Source: Halobacteriovoraceae bacterium (GTDB taxonomy: Bacteria > Bdellovibrionota > Bacteriovoracia > Bacteriovoracales > Bacteriovoracaceae). From it: 64,000 nucleotides of DNA. The position numbers were made by a program, and so were the translations under genes. Position 1 is the stretch's first letter, and each line of letters opens with the position of its first letter. The DNA is taken from contig PASP01000001.1 of NCBI GenBank assembly GCA_002712005.1, forward strand, positions 68,961 to 132,960. The letters are read 5' to 3'. Below are positions 51,649 to 61,599 of this stretch, piece by piece. Below the pieces are notes generated by a model, which saw only the letters and a list, made by a program, of their open reading frames with translations, did not search any database and was not told the DNA's origin.

Positions 51649-52068
51649 CTATTCAGCATAAACAACATGTGAAATTTTATAATACTTCTTCGTTTGAGTA
51701 TAAAGTAAAATAAAATTCCCTTCGACACCGTAACCACCCATATAGTCACTTGAAACACTGACATAGTAGAGTTCACAGTTATTTTTCGAAATACATTCAT
51801 AAAGTTCTTCAACTTCGTCATCATATAAATTCATTTCAAAAAGATGATCTCTCCTCACATAATCATTCAACCAAGATTCCGTTACATACTCTTCAGAACT
51901 CTCTACGTCTTCGTAGCCGTTAATCCAGTGCTCACGGCGTAACGACTTGGCCACCTCTTCTATTTTTTCATTCTGCTCATTAAGAGACATGAATTCTTCA
52001 CTTGGAAAGGAAGCTGCCTCGATTTGAAATACACTAAAAATAATTAAAAATGATATTACCTTTTTCAT
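51649..52068 (-). CDS. Hypothetical secreted protein
   Basis: A 139-residue exported protein with signal peptide MKKVISFLIIFSVFQIEA. The mature part is acidic with paired Cys (ECISKNNCELYY) and ends in beta strands (VEGNFILLYTQTKKYYKISHVVY). I choose ATG at 52068, with GGGGGAT upstream; the longer frame to 52119 adds residues before the signal peptide. I recognise no family. Confidence 0.72.
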   Translation of the reverse strand: MKKVISFLIIFSVFQIEAASFPSEEFMSLNEQNEKIEEVAKSLRREHWINGYEDVESSEEYVTESWLNDYVRRDHLFEMNLYDDEVEELYECISKNNCELYYVSVSSDYMGGYGVEGNFILLYTQTKKYYKISHVVYAE

Positions 52069-52157
52069 AGATCCCCCGATATGAAAACTCATCAATTTAA
52101 ATTTAGTTTTTGATACCAATGGAAGGAGCGCTTTAAAAGGAATCTCTCAAACCCATG

Positions 52158-52187
52158 TAAAAAAGCCTATCTCATTGAGATAGGCTT
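52158..52187 (-). terminator. Terminator of lon
   Basis: AAGCCTATCTC / GAGATAGGCTT (52163-52187, 3-base loop) followed on the minus strand by TTTT and more T. It lies 27 bases past the lon stop. Confidence 0.88.
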
Positions 52188-52213
52188 ATAAGAATTTATG
52201 AATTTTTTAAGAC

Positions 52214-54697
52214 TTACGGTCTCTTGTGGCGAGGAAGTGCTATTTTTAAGACTTCATCAAAATGAGATACCGGATGGAATTTTAATCCTTTACGATGTCT
52301 CTCTGGAACTTCTTTTAAATCTTTTTCGCATGCCTTAGGCAGAATAACCTCTTTAATCCCTGCTCTCTTAGCTGCAAGAACTTTTTCTTTTATCCCACCA
52401 ACGGGAAGAACCTTTCCTGTTAGACTCAACTCTCCTGTCATCGCAAGCCCAGACTTAATTTTAGTATGAATTGCAAGACTATAGAGAGCTAATGCCATTG
52501 TAATCCCTGCACTAGGCCCATCTTTAGGAGTCGCTCCAGCTGGAAGATGTAGGTGGACTTCATGTTTAGAAAGGAAGTCTACCGCCTCTGCAGTCTCCTT
52601 ATCACCTTTTGTTTTCTTCTTCTTGGTTTCAATTTTTTCCAGGTCTTCTTCAAGTAAACTTTTCACGTAACTGTAGGCGATGTTAGCAGACTCATTCATT
52701 ACGCTACCCATTTGCCCAGTTAACTTAAATGTTCCCTTACCACGCAAAGGAATTGTTTCAATAAAGAGAATTTCACCACCATAAGAAGTCCAAGCAAGTC
52801 CAGTTACTTCACCAACAGAAAGACTCTTTTGAGCTCTCTCTGATTGAAATCTTGCAGAACCTAAGTGTTCCTCTAGATCTATTGGCTTAGGTGAGAATTT
52901 CTTATGTCTCTTTGAAGAAACTTTTATCAAAGCAGCTTTTCTACATAGTTTGGCAATAAATTGCTCCATCATTCTCACACCCGGCTCACGAGCATAATCT
53001 GTGATAAGCGCCTTCATTGTTGTAGCTGAAAGAGAAAAATCTTGTTTAGAAAGACCATGTTTCTTTAATTGCTTTGGGATTACCCATTTTGAAGCAATAG
53101 AAACCTTTTCCTCAATTGTGTAACCAGACAACTCTATCACTTCCATACGATCAAGCAATGGAGCTGGAATATTCCCAATATAGTTAGCCGTAGCAATAAA
53201 AAGAACTTTAGAAAGATCGAATGAAATATCTAAATAATGATCAATAAAGGTTTTATTTTGCTCTGGATCTAGAACTTCTAAGAGCGCACTTGCTGGATCC
53301 CCTTGAAAAGAACTTCCGAGTTTATCAATTTCATCAAGCATGATCACTGGATTATTTACTTCAACTCTCTTGAGAGCTTGTAAAATTTTACCCGGCATTG
53401 CTCCAACATATGTTTTTCTATGTCCTTTAATTTCAGCCTCGTCCCTCATTCCACCGAGTGAAAAACGATAAAATTTACGACCAAGAGATTCAGCAATACT
53501 CTTACCTAAAGAAGTTTTCCCTACACCTGGAGGCCCCATAAGACAAAGAATCGTTCCATCATATTCAGGCTTAAGCTTTCTAACGGCTAAAAACTCGAGG
53601 ATTCTCTCTTTTGCTTTTTCAAGACCATAATGATCTTTTTCTAAAATCTTTTTGGCCTTATCCATTTCTATATTTTCTGGAGTAGAAACAGACCAAGGAA
53701 GGTCACACATCCAATTTAAGTAGGTACGTGTAACATTATATTCGGGAGAGCTATCAGGAATAACTTCAAGTCTCTCTAACTCTTCTTGTGCTGCTTTAGC
53801 TGCCTCTTCAGGAAGATTAAGTTTTTCAATCTTCTCAGCAAAGAGTTTGATATCTCTAGATTTCTCATCATCATCCATACCGAGTTCGGAACGGATTACC
53901 TTGAGTTGCTCTCTTAAAAAATACTCTCTTTGATATTTATTAACTTTATCATTCACTTCATCCGATATCTTTTTCTGAATATCAGCAACATCTTTCTCTC
54001 TTCTCAAATATACAAGAAGTTTTGCAAACCTCTTCTTGACGACTAGTGTTTCTAGAAAGTCTTGAGCTTCAGGAATATCTAAAGAAATAGCAAAGGCGAC
54101 AAGGTCTGCTAGTGAACCAGGTGATGGTGAATTCAACATCGCAAGCTTCATTTCCTCATTGAAGTAAGGATTGATCTCACTTAATTTCTTTACCTGATTA
54201 ATAACCGATCTTGTGTAGGCATCTAGCTCTTCATCCGCTTCTAGGATGTCATCAAAAACCTCAAAATCAGCTTTAATCAATGGTCTTTCAGAAATATAAC
54301 TAGAAGCTCTATATCTCTTAACTCCATGAACTAAAACATTCACTGAACCGTCTGGAAGTTTAAGCTTCTTTACAACCTTACAAAGAACTCCAACCTTATA
54401 AATATCTTTAGATTTGATAACTCTTTGATCAAGATCGATTTCCTCTTCTGGAACAAAGTCACCATTTTCATCTTTCAAATCAGACTTAACAAGATTTAGA
54501 GCAACGAACCCTGTCTTCATTAAGTAGTCATCCAACTCAGGAGTGAACTTATCTTCAGAAAGAATAATAGGAGCAATCATCCCAGGGAAAATGGGACTAT
54601 TCATAATAGGTATAATTACAACTTCATCGGGAAGAGTTAAGTTATTATCCTGATTTGGTTTTATCTGAACTTGATATTCATTTTCGATATCTGACAT
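52214..54697 (-). CDS. lon: ATP-dependent protease Lon
   Basis: An 827-residue LonA. The N-terminal substrate-recognition domain ([19 protein letters not shown]) and a coiled coil precede the AAA+ domain: Walker [11 protein letters not shown], Walker [12 protein letters not shown], sensor FIATANY. The protease domain has catalytic Ser in [11 protein letters not shown] and Lys in [13 protein letters not shown]. It degrades misfolded and regulatory proteins. An alternate proteolytic homologue is not seen here. It follows the AMIN-like gene by 42 bases and may be co-transcribed. Confidence 0.97.
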   Translation of the reverse strand: MSDIENEYQVQIKPNQDNNLTLPDEVVIIPIMNSPIFPGMIAPIILSEDKFTPELDDYLMKTGFVALNLVKSDLKDENGDFVPEEEIDLDQRVIKSKDIYKVGVLCKVVKKLKLPDGSVNVLVHGVKRYRASSYISERPLIKADFEVFDDILEADEELDAYTRSVINQVKKLSEINPYFNEEMKLAMLNSPSPGSLADLVAFAISLDIPEAQDFLETLVVKKRFAKLLVYLRREKDVADIQKKISDEVNDKVNKYQREYFLREQLKVIRSELGMDDDEKSRDIKLFAEKIEKLNLPEEAAKAAQEELERLEVIPDSSPEYNVTRTYLNWMCDLPWSVSTPENIEMDKAKKILEKDHYGLEKAKERILEFLAVRKLKPEYDGTILCLMGPPGVGKTSLGKSIAESLGRKFYRFSLGGMRDEAEIKGHRKTYVGAMPGKILQALKRVEVNNPVIMLDEIDKLGSSFQGDPASALLEVLDPEQNKTFIDHYLDISFDLSKVLFIATANYIGNIPAPLLDRMEVIELSGYTIEEKVSIASKWVIPKQLKKHGLSKQDFSLSATTMKALITDYAREPGVRMMEQFIAKLCRKAALIKVSSKRHKKFSPKPIDLEEHLGSARFQSERAQKSLSVGEVTGLAWTSYGGEILFIETIPLRGKGTFKLTGQMGSVMNESANIAYSYVKSLLEEDLEKIETKKKKTKGDKETAEAVDFLSKHEVHLHLPAGATPKDGPSAGITMALALYSLAIHTKIKSGLAMTGELSLTGKVLPVGGIKEKVLAAKRAGIKEVILPKACEKDLKEVPERHRKGLKFHPVSHFDEVLKIALPRHKRP

Positions 54698-54739
54698 ATT
54701 TTCTCCCTTGAGGGCCGATATAAATTAATTTGAAGTAGA

Positions 54740-55228
54740 TTACTTCTTGATATCTATTACTAATCTACCAGGGTTAGATAGATAGAAAACATCAAGAGTT
54801 ACATTTGATTTGAATATTACTTCGACAGAAAGTGTGTCTTTTTGGATAGGAAAGAATAAAAGCTCTTTCACAAACTTACTATCTCCAAAAGATGTCAAAC
54901 TTGCTGGAACATCTGTTTCAAACAAGTCGAGAAATAATTTATTTTCATCTCTAGAAATATATCCATAAACTCGAGGAAGCTCTTTCGTTGTAAAGTCAAA
55001 TACGACACGCTCATAGCCTCTTTTAGGGGAGAAGCTATGACGAACGGCCTTAAGTTTTGAATTTATCTTTGGGCCACCGTTGTGAAAAATTCCAGTATCT
55101 AAATAAATAGAACGCTTGCGCGATGAGATTCTTCGGATTCTTTCTTGTAAAAGATTCTGAGCTGATACGGAATCACTAAGAAAAAGGCCAACAAAGGTAA
55201 AAAGGATAATGTTCTTTAATAATTTCAT
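54740..55228 (-). CDS. Exported AMIN-like domain protein
   Basis: A 162-residue protein with signal peptide MKLLKNIILFTFVGLFLSDSVSA and a C-terminal AMIN-like beta domain (RVVFDFTTKELPRVYGYIS; VKELLFFPIQKDTLSVEVIF; NPGRLVIDIKK). AMIN domains localise proteins to the cell wall or secretin-type complexes and usually come attached to amidases or PilQ; here it stands alone. It sits directly upstream of lon. Confidence 0.75.
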   Translation of the reverse strand: MKLLKNIILFTFVGLFLSDSVSAQNLLQERIRRISSRKRSIYLDTGIFHNGGPKINSKLKAVRHSFSPKRGYERVVFDFTTKELPRVYGYISRDENKLFLDLFETDVPASLTSFGDSKFVKELLFFPIQKDTLSVEVIFKSNVTLDVFYLSNPGRLVIDIKK

Positions 55229-55278
55229 CCCTTTAAGGATACTAGAAATCTAGAGAATTTGAATACTAAAAACTATTT

Positions 55279-57057
55279 TTATCCTTTACGGCCTTGAGAT
55301 TTATCTCCCTGAGCAAATCCAAGCAGCAGGGTCAGTAGAAAGCCCACCATGACAGTCATTGGTCCATTACCTTTAGGTGGATTTCCTCCCCCATCAACAA
55401 ATGCCACACTGCCACATGCTAGTGCACCTTTTTCCTGGTTCGATCTTGAGCTAGAATTTGTGATTCCGGTAACTGAACCTGCTGATTTAACGCTATACGT
55501 CTCTAGACCATCCATACATCTCTTATTCCCACCGTCTAGTGGATAATCATAGTGATCATGAAGTTCAATCTCACCATTGGGCTGTTCCTTACTTATGTAA
55601 TAAATGAATTGGTAGAAGAATTTATCATCACCAAAAGTTTGAAATGAAGGAAAGAATAGAGACTCTGATACAAATGAGGTCGTGTCTTTAAATTCATCAA
55701 AGTCTTGAGGAGTTATCTTAATGGTGAACACATTATTGTAGGGGTTACTTGAATCAAGGGGAATTCGACCATTCAAATTAAGATTTGGAGTATTATCAGA
55801 AGTCACACTATAGCTATAATTATAAGTTTGAGCTCCTACACTTACTTCCATTTCATAGGCGACCTTTGAATAAAACTCCTGTGAGAGAACTCTTAAATCT
55901 AAATAGTAATTTCCATCACTCGAATCAAATTCACTAAGATCAATAAGAATTTCATCATTTCGTTGGTCTTGAACATCTGAATGAGAAAAGAAACCAACAA
56001 AAGAATCTCCAGACTTATCTTCTGAACCATCTAATTCAAAACTTCCAACACCCCTTTCTGACATATACCCCAGAGGAGTATCTAATCCACACTTAATGCT
56101 TATAATACCTGTGTCCACTTGTGGCCTTTCCGACGTTAAATGAATTCCAATTGGGTATCCTTTGCGTGAATTTCCACACCCTTGATAAAAGGCTCCTCTG
56201 AAATCATTAAAACTGCTACAAAAGTCTGTTTTAACTGTTTGGTAGTACTGAGATACTGTATCTAAGGCCTTAAAGGGCGAAATATAAATATAATAAACAT
56301 CGTTAAGGGGAATTCCTTCAAAAGAATAGCTACCATCTTCATCAGACAGAGTGGATGCTATGACTTGACCACTCGTACTTGAGATAAGTTTAACATCTGC
56401 TCCAAATACAGAAGTAATATCTGATCCCCCTGCAACCTTTCCTTGAATTTTTCCTTGATAACTTCTTTGATCATATAAACTCTTCTTTCCTATAAAATCA
56501 TCAAATGAAATCGTTTGCTGCCCTCTAATCAACTTATAAAACATTGTAGAAAAAGGCATCGAAGAATGGTCGAGTCCAATGAGGTGTCCCATCTCATGCG
56601 AAATGAGATCTCCTATAAATAACTCGTCATATTTATTCCCCGAAAACAAAACGGAGTCTTTAATTAAGATGTCAGATTCTATAATTCTTCCCGTTGAAGA
56701 ATTATAAATACTTTGCGTAACAGCTAAGACCGATGAGCCGGAGAACATTGAACTATCGTTTGTGAAATACACATCATTTTGGGCATCTCTGGGTCCTGTG
56801 CTCCAAGAGCGTACTAGAATATTAGGACCACCCGTTTGATTCCATTCACTAGCAGATTGGAGAGCATGACTTATTATATCGTTATTTGGAATGCCTGATG
56901 AATTATCGCCATTAACATAAATATTTACATTATCTGTACTTGAGCCTCCCCAAGTAAAACTCTCACCATCGACTGTTTTTTGATGAACAAATGCAAAAGT
57001 TTCTACAGAACTTATAATTGAGATAAGGAGTAATTTAAAAAGAAACTTTAGTTTCAC
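55279..57057 (-). CDS. Secreted matrixin-like (M10) metalloprotease with C-terminal anchor
   Basis: A 592-residue zinc metalloprotease. The signal peptide (MKLKFLFKLLLISIISSVETFA) precedes a catalytic domain with HEMGHLIGLDHS (about residue 156) and a Met-turn-like SMPFSTMFY. A Cna-B/carboxypeptidase-regulatory-like repeat follows (KIQGKVAGGSDITSVFGADV region). The C-terminus is GGGNPPKGNG plus a hydrophobic helix and a basic tail (GDKSQGRKG), a tail-anchor or sorting-signal layout. The start is GTG at 57057, overlapping the previous stop as GTGA. Coupled with the gene at 57054, it probably forms one functional pair. Natural targets are unknown. Confidence 0.85.
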   Translation of the reverse strand: MKLKFLFKLLLISIISSVETFAFVHQKTVDGESFTWGGSSTDNVNIYVNGDNSSGIPNNDIISHALQSASEWNQTGGPNILVRSWSTGPRDAQNDVYFTNDSSMFSGSSVLAVTQSIYNSSTGRIIESDILIKDSVLFSGNKYDELFIGDLISHEMGHLIGLDHSSMPFSTMFYKLIRGQQTISFDDFIGKKSLYDQRSYQGKIQGKVAGGSDITSVFGADVKLISSTSGQVIASTLSDEDGSYSFEGIPLNDVYYIYISPFKALDTVSQYYQTVKTDFCSSFNDFRGAFYQGCGNSRKGYPIGIHLTSERPQVDTGIISIKCGLDTPLGYMSERGVGSFELDGSEDKSGDSFVGFFSHSDVQDQRNDEILIDLSEFDSSDGNYYLDLRVLSQEFYSKVAYEMEVSVGAQTYNYSYSVTSDNTPNLNLNGRIPLDSSNPYNNVFTIKITPQDFDEFKDTTSFVSESLFFPSFQTFGDDKFFYQFIYYISKEQPNGEIELHDHYDYPLDGGNKRCMDGLETYSVKSAGSVTGITNSSSRSNQEKGALACGSVAFVDGGGNPPKGNGPMTVMVGFLLTLLLGFAQGDKSQGRKG

Positions 57058-57794
57058 TCCTCTTTTCCTCGAATAACTAGATTTGAAATAAACCCTAAAA
57101 AACCAAGAGCGAAAGCAAACCAAAAAATCGGAATACTATCATCCGACTCTTGAGGTCCTACAGAAGCAGGTTTCCGCTGCGTGGCCTTGCGACCTTGATA
57201 ATTATTTAGAAGGTCTTGAGAAACGATTCTCTTACTTTTTTCTTTTGTGTGAATATGTTTATCAGAATTAAAACTGATCAGCTGAGTTCCGAACTTTTCT
57301 TGAGAAAGAGAATTGAATTCATCTAAACTAATTCTACCAATTCCCTCTTTTTCAGAAAATATACTGGAAACGAGAACTTCACTTCCTTCATATTCTTTAA
57401 CACTGAATTTAGATAGACTGAGATCAGGTAAGATGTAGCCAAATTTTCCTTTCGAAACCATCAAAACAACATCTTCACCTATTTTGAATTGAGGAGATCC
57501 ACTTACTTTGTAAGTCATCCCATTCCACTGACCACCTGGATAGCTAACCTTAAAGGTGTTTCGATTTATGATTTCATTGGGTTCGATTCCTGCAACAGCA
57601 CTTACTTGAAAAGTGGCCTCCGTAACCACTCTTCCCACAGGATTTTTCTTAAATGTAGAACCTAAGAAAGTTCCTCTAACAGCTCCGGAAGCTATATCAA
57701 GTCTTCCAGAAATCGGAGTCTCAATAAAGGTTGTAGCCCATGTACTTAGGGAGATCCCCATCAACATACCAATTTTCAATAACTTATTCTTCAT
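57054..57794 (-). CDS. Exported membrane-anchored protein paired with the metalloprotease
   Basis: A 246-residue protein with signal peptide MKNKLLKIGMLMGISLSTWA and an extracytoplasmic beta-rich domain (TFKVSYPGGQWNGMTYKVSGSPQFKIGEDVVLMVSKGK). A linker leads to a C-terminal membrane helix (SIPIFWFAFALGFLGFISNLVI) followed by RGKEE. I recognise no family. Its stop overlaps the metalloprotease start by four bases, implying 1:1 translation; it may be a chaperone, inhibitor or anchor. Its ribosome-binding site lies inside a hairpin (57795-57829). Confidence 0.75.
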   Translation of the reverse strand: MKNKLLKIGMLMGISLSTWATTFIETPISGRLDIASGAVRGTFLGSTFKKNPVGRVVTEATFQVSAVAGIEPNEIINRNTFKVSYPGGQWNGMTYKVSGSPQFKIGEDVVLMVSKGKFGYILPDLSLSKFSVKEYEGSEVLVSSIFSEKEGIGRISLDEFNSLSQEKFGTQLISFNSDKHIHTKEKSKRIVSQDLLNNYQGRKATQRKPASVGPQESDDSIPIFWFAFALGFLGFISNLVIRGKEE

Positions 57795-57829
57795 TCCTAC
57801 CTCATTATCTATTTAATGATTCGGTAGGA
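57795..57829 (-). promoter_or_regulatory. Hairpin burying the ribosome-binding site of the metalloprotease operon
   Basis: On the minus strand TCCTACC (57823-57829) pairs with GGTAGGA (57795-57801) and TCATTA with TAATGA (57814-57819 with 57802-57807). That makes 13 base pairs with a 3-base bulge and a 6-base loop. The GGTAGGA arm is the ribosome-binding site and ends next to the ATG, so the folded RNA should block initiation. It could be opened by temperature, a protein, a small RNA or an upstream ribosome. No T tract follows, so it is not a terminator. Confidence 0.6.
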
Positions 57830-57858
57830 TGAGGACAAAACTTTACAAAAAAGGTCGA

Positions 57859-60471
57859 CTATTTAAATTGAATAGAGTTTTCGGATTTCTCAATGATTAT
57901 GGGGTTTTGATCAATAACTACTAAGGTATTACCCTTAAATTTTAATGAATCAATAAACTCAAAGAGCTTGAGGACTTCTTTCTCTGAGAGACCTGAACTT
58001 ATATTTTCAAAGACAAGTAAGCTATTTTCTAGTTTCTTTGATAATTGGGAAAGGAGCTTTATTCTCAGCCTCTCACCACCGGAAAGGCTCGTTAGAGAAC
58101 GATTTAAACTCAAATATTCTAGCTTTAAAATTTTAACGAGATCCCAAATCTTTTTAAATTTTGGAGTTAAGTTAAGGTGCGGAATTACTTCTTGCATGGG
58201 CTTATTTAAAGCTTCAAAAACCGTAAAATTACCATCTGTGATATTTGAAATGAATGGTCTCAGTTGCTTTCCATCACAGTCATCACAGACCAGTGTGATA
58301 TCTTCCAAGAAACTCATCTCGACTTCTTTAATTCCCTTTCCCTCACAAGTAGGACATCTCCCAAGCTCCGAATTAGGAGAGAAGTGACCGGCACTTAATC
58401 CCAAGTTTTTGGAAACAGTAAGATTAGCGAAATGCTTTCTCAACTCAGGACTTAGTCCAATCGTAGTTCCAACAGTCGATCGTGAATTTGTTCTCGTAAC
58501 TTGAGAATCGAAGACATACAAACCATCAAAACTAAAATCTGTTTTGACCTTTTCTTCTCGCAGATAAGTCATATCTGTTAAAGGCTCATCATTGATTAAA
58601 TAATTCAGAGTATTGGTCATATAATCAATGAGGTAAGTATTCTTTAGAGAGCTTGAATCTCCCCATATGGCCGTTGTCTTACCTATAGGTATAAGCAGAG
58701 ATGGGAATTCACGATCTTGAATTTCTATTTCCTCAACTGCAATATTTCTCTTTGACTTACTACTTTGCGGATTAAGCTTAAATTTTCCTAAAGCCCCTAC
58801 TTTATCTTTTTTCTGTTGTGTCTTTGTCTTTAGTACTTCCCCACCTTCTGGCCCAGCACCAGGACCCATCTCAATCAAAAAATCAGATTGCGATTTCATA
58901 TACTCACTATGCTCTACGAGAAGAATTGTATTTCCTTGCTTCTTAATATGAATAAGAGCATCGAATAGCGATTTTTGTTCTTCTATCGTTAAATCACGAG
59001 AAGGTTCATCTAAAATAAATAAAGATCCCGAGCCTTGATAACTTAGAATCTTAGTTAAGATACATCGCTGATATTCTGAACTACTTAGACTCTTGGCCTT
59101 TCTCATCAAGGGAAGTCGACCAAGTCCTAAGTCCTTTGCCATATTGAGAACAGATTCGATGGCCATCAATCTTTTTTCAAATGCCTGGTCCAGACTCACA
59201 CTTGATTTCATAGACTCAACTTCTTCAAGTGAACTATTTAAACTCAGTTTAAAAAAGTCTTGGTATCTTAAATCGGAACCAGGAATGATTATATTGTGAA
59301 CTTTAGGGTTGATTCGTGTACCGTGACAACTCTTACAGAGAACTTCCGTTTTAAGCTTGCGAGAAAATATTCTAACGGTTCTCTTATATCGTTTTGATTC
59401 TAAATAGTCATAACACGACTTAAGGCCAGGAAAGTCACCACTTCCTTCCTCTAAAAGTTTCCATAGCTTATCTTGGGGAAGCTCTTCAAATGGTTTATGC
59501 AGGCTTATCTTTTGCTTTTTAAGTTCTTTTTCTAAGTAAGGAAATAAATAAGAGAAATGAGAGGACTCAAGCAATGAAATGGCACCTTCTCCAATTGATA
59601 GATACGGGTACTTTACGACCTTATTACGATCGTACTCAAGATTCATTCCATGTCCGTTACACTCCGGACAAGCCCCTGAGGCACTATACGGACTCAACTC
59701 ATCTGGAGAGAATTTGATTCTATCCACTGTATAGTCACACTCATCACATTTATAACCGCCTCCCTCTGGAAACTTATGGAGACCGCCCTTCTCTTTAAAG
59801 GTAAAGAAGATCTTATTTCTTGCAACAGGATATTCAGATAATTTCTTCTTGAGCTTATCTATGCCTGAGAGCTTTATTCTAAAAAGCTCCCAATACAACA
59901 TCTCCTCTTCAAAGGATACAATCTCATCAGCTTCGAAGTCATAACTTCTACTGGGAAAAGGTCCTTCAGGAAAGATCTCTTGATAAGTGCTCCTATCAAT
60001 TAAAAAATGGAGAACCTCATTTTCCTTGAGCTTAAATTTAGTGAGTTCATTGGCGAAGGTTTCATCGATATCAATAGGGGCTAATGGTTTTAAGTGCACA
60101 GGACAGCAAGACTCACCCCAACTGTGAAATATTCTTTGCACCATTTCAGTTAATCCCATTGAGTCTGCAAAATTTGGGCGCGACCCTAGGATTGGATTAG
60201 ACTGCGCTAAACCCCACACTGGCAACACGGGATATATTGAATCCACATCAGCAGCTGTTGGCATATTCCAAAAAAATTTCACATCATTTGGCAATGAATT
60301 CAAATATCTTCTCTTAGATTCCGCTAAGAGTGTATGGAAGGCCAAGGACGATTTACCAGAACCTGAAGGGCCATAGATGCAGCTAATTTTCTGAATTGGT
60401 ATATCAAGATCAACTTCTTTTAAGTTGTGGGTTTTTGCCCCTCGAATGGAAATATTTTTAATATTTTTCAC
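57859..60471 (-). CDS. Divergent UvrA-like ABC ATPase with one degenerate ATP site
   Basis: An 870-residue UvrA paralogue, shorter than typical UvrA (about 940). Walker A1 GPSGSGKSS (about 34-42) and Walker B1 FILDEPSRDL (about 487) are intact, as is signature 2 (SLSGGERLRIKL, about 798). Walker A2 is eroded (GDSSSLKNT, about 605), Walker B2 reads VFENISSGL instead of LDEPTTGL, and signature 1 reads SLSSSEYQR instead of SGGE. Zinc motifs remain (CDECDY..CPECNGHG; CKSCHG; CPTCEGKG..CDDCDG). The canonical UvrA is presumably elsewhere. The start is GTG with a poor ribosome-binding site. Confidence 0.85.
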   Translation of the reverse strand: MKNIKNISIRGAKTHNLKEVDLDIPIQKISCIYGPSGSGKSSLAFHTLLAESKRRYLNSLPNDVKFFWNMPTAADVDSIYPVLPVWGLAQSNPILGSRPNFADSMGLTEMVQRIFHSWGESCCPVHLKPLAPIDIDETFANELTKFKLKENEVLHFLIDRSTYQEIFPEGPFPSRSYDFEADEIVSFEEEMLYWELFRIKLSGIDKLKKKLSEYPVARNKIFFTFKEKGGLHKFPEGGGYKCDECDYTVDRIKFSPDELSPYSASGACPECNGHGMNLEYDRNKVVKYPYLSIGEGAISLLESSHFSYLFPYLEKELKKQKISLHKPFEELPQDKLWKLLEEGSGDFPGLKSCYDYLESKRYKRTVRIFSRKLKTEVLCKSCHGTRINPKVHNIIIPGSDLRYQDFFKLSLNSSLEEVESMKSSVSLDQAFEKRLMAIESVLNMAKDLGLGRLPLMRKAKSLSSSEYQRCILTKILSYQGSGSLFILDEPSRDLTIEEQKSLFDALIHIKKQGNTILLVEHSEYMKSQSDFLIEMGPGAGPEGGEVLKTKTQQKKDKVGALGKFKLNPQSSKSKRNIAVEEIEIQDREFPSLLIPIGKTTAIWGDSSSLKNTYLIDYMTNTLNYLINDEPLTDMTYLREEKVKTDFSFDGLYVFDSQVTRTNSRSTVGTTIGLSPELRKHFANLTVSKNLGLSAGHFSPNSELGRCPTCEGKGIKEVEMSFLEDITLVCDDCDGKQLRPFISNITDGNFTVFEALNKPMQEVIPHLNLTPKFKKIWDLVKILKLEYLSLNRSLTSLSGGERLRIKLLSQLSKKLENSLLVFENISSGLSEKEVLKLFEFIDSLKFKGNTLVVIDQNPIIIEKSENSIQFK

Positions 60472-60539
60472 CAGAGTATATTACCTAGAGTGGATAAGTT
60501 CGGAAACTTTGGAAAGATGAACAAGAACTTTTAAATCTT

Positions 60540-60576
60540 CTATAAAAACTAAAAAGGCCATCCGAAGATGGCCTTT
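60540..60576 (-). terminator. Terminator of rplM-rpsI
   Basis: AAAGGCCATC / GATGGCCTTT (60553-60576) with a CGAA loop, then a T-rich tract on the minus strand. It lies 25 bases past the rpsI stop. Confidence 0.88.
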
Positions 60577-60601
60577 AATATATTGAATATAAAATTCGAT
60601 A

Positions 60602-61009
60602 TTAACGTTTTGAGAATTGGAATCTCTTACGTGCACCAGGACGACCAGGTTTCTTTCTTTCAACCTTTCTTGGGTCACGAGTTAGGAATCCAGCTTGCTT
60701 AAGCTCACCTCTAACAGTTGGGTCTAACTTAAGAATTGCACGAGCAACACCAAGACGAATAGCACCAGCTTGTCCAGTTGTTCCTCCTCCCCTTACATTG
60801 ATCTTAAGATCATATTTTTCAGCAATCTTAAGAAGGTTAAGAGGTTGATTAACCACATAACGATCAGTTGCTTTTGGGAAATAATCTTTAATATCACGGT
60901 TATTGATAGTTACAGATCCTTTACCAGTATCTGATAAGTAAACTCTTGCAACAGAGGATTTTCTTCTACCAACAGTATGAGCATCGTACGTTTTACCTTT
61001 TGCAGCCAT
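60602..61009 (-). CDS. rpsI: 30S ribosomal protein S9
   Basis: A 135-residue S9. The N-terminal region ([14 protein letters not shown]), the central [19 protein letters not shown] and the basic C-terminus ([16 protein letters not shown]) ending in the conserved KR that reaches the P-site tRNA. It follows rplM by 40 bases, the usual order. Confidence 0.97.
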   Translation of the reverse strand: MAAKGKTYDAHTVGRRKSSVARVYLSDTGKGSVTINNRDIKDYFPKATDRYVVNQPLNLLKIAEKYDLKINVRGGGTTGQAGAIRLGVARAILKLDPTVRGELKQAGFLTRDPRKVERKKPGRPGARKRFQFSKR

Positions 61010-61049
61010 TTGCTTCTATCCTTTTAATCTACGAATTAATCGTTTGCTA

Positions 61050-61487
61050 TTATAATTTAAGCTCTTGAGGTTGTTGTGCCTCATGAGTGTGCTCAGTTCC
61101 AGCGAATACTTTTAGCTTAGTAAGTTGCTTACGTCCTAAAGAGTTCTTTGGAAGCATACCTTTTACAGCAGACATAAGAACTTTTGTAGGTTGTCTATCA
61201 AGTTGCTCACGAGCAGTTCTTTCTTTTAGTCCACCAACGTATCCTGAGTGACGGTAGTATACTTTCTTATCAAGCTTATCACCAGTAAATACAACTTTTT
61301 CTGCGTTAATTACTACAACGTAATCACCAGAATCAGTATGTGGAGTATATTTTGGGCTGTTTTTCCCTCTAAGAACATCAGCAATCTTTGTAGCCAAACG
61401 ACCAACAGTTTGCCCAGAAGCATCAACGAGGTACCAATTCTTTTCTGCATCAGCAGGTTTCAACACGAACGATTTTTGAGTATACAT
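61050..61487 (-). CDS. rplM: 50S ribosomal protein L13
   Basis: A 145-residue L13, an early assembly protein. Signatures are WYLVDASGQTVGRLATKIADVLRGK, DYVVVINAEKVVFTGDK and the conserved MLPKNSLGRKQLTKLKVF. First gene of the rplM-rpsI operon, with AAGGA eight bases upstream and a promoter at 61550-61578. Confidence 0.97.
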   Translation of the reverse strand: MYTQKSFVLKPADAEKNWYLVDASGQTVGRLATKIADVLRGKNSPKYTPHTDSGDYVVVINAEKVVFTGDKLDKKVYYRHSGYVGGLKERTAREQLDRQPTKVLMSAVKGMLPKNSLGRKQLTKLKVFAGTEHTHEAQQPQELKL

Positions 61488-61549
61488 AGGAACAATCCTT
61501 CAACAGCTTTTATTTAGCTTCAATTCAACAAATTACATAAGTAGAAGGT

Positions 61550-61578
61550 ATATAATAGATTATTGGGCCCATAGTCAA
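61550..61578 (-). promoter_or_regulatory. Promoter of the rplM-rpsI operon
   Basis: Minus-strand TTGACT (61573-61578), a 17-base spacer and TTATAT (61550-61555; overlapping TATATA is one base further). It leaves a leader of about 55 bases before rplM. Confidence 0.65.
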
Positions 61579-61599
61579 GCATCATTTTTACGAAATGGG

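Noticed and set aside
60481-60678. Minus-strand open frame of 65 codons around the rpsI terminator
   Set aside because: It overlaps the rpsI end and the terminator hairpin in another frame.
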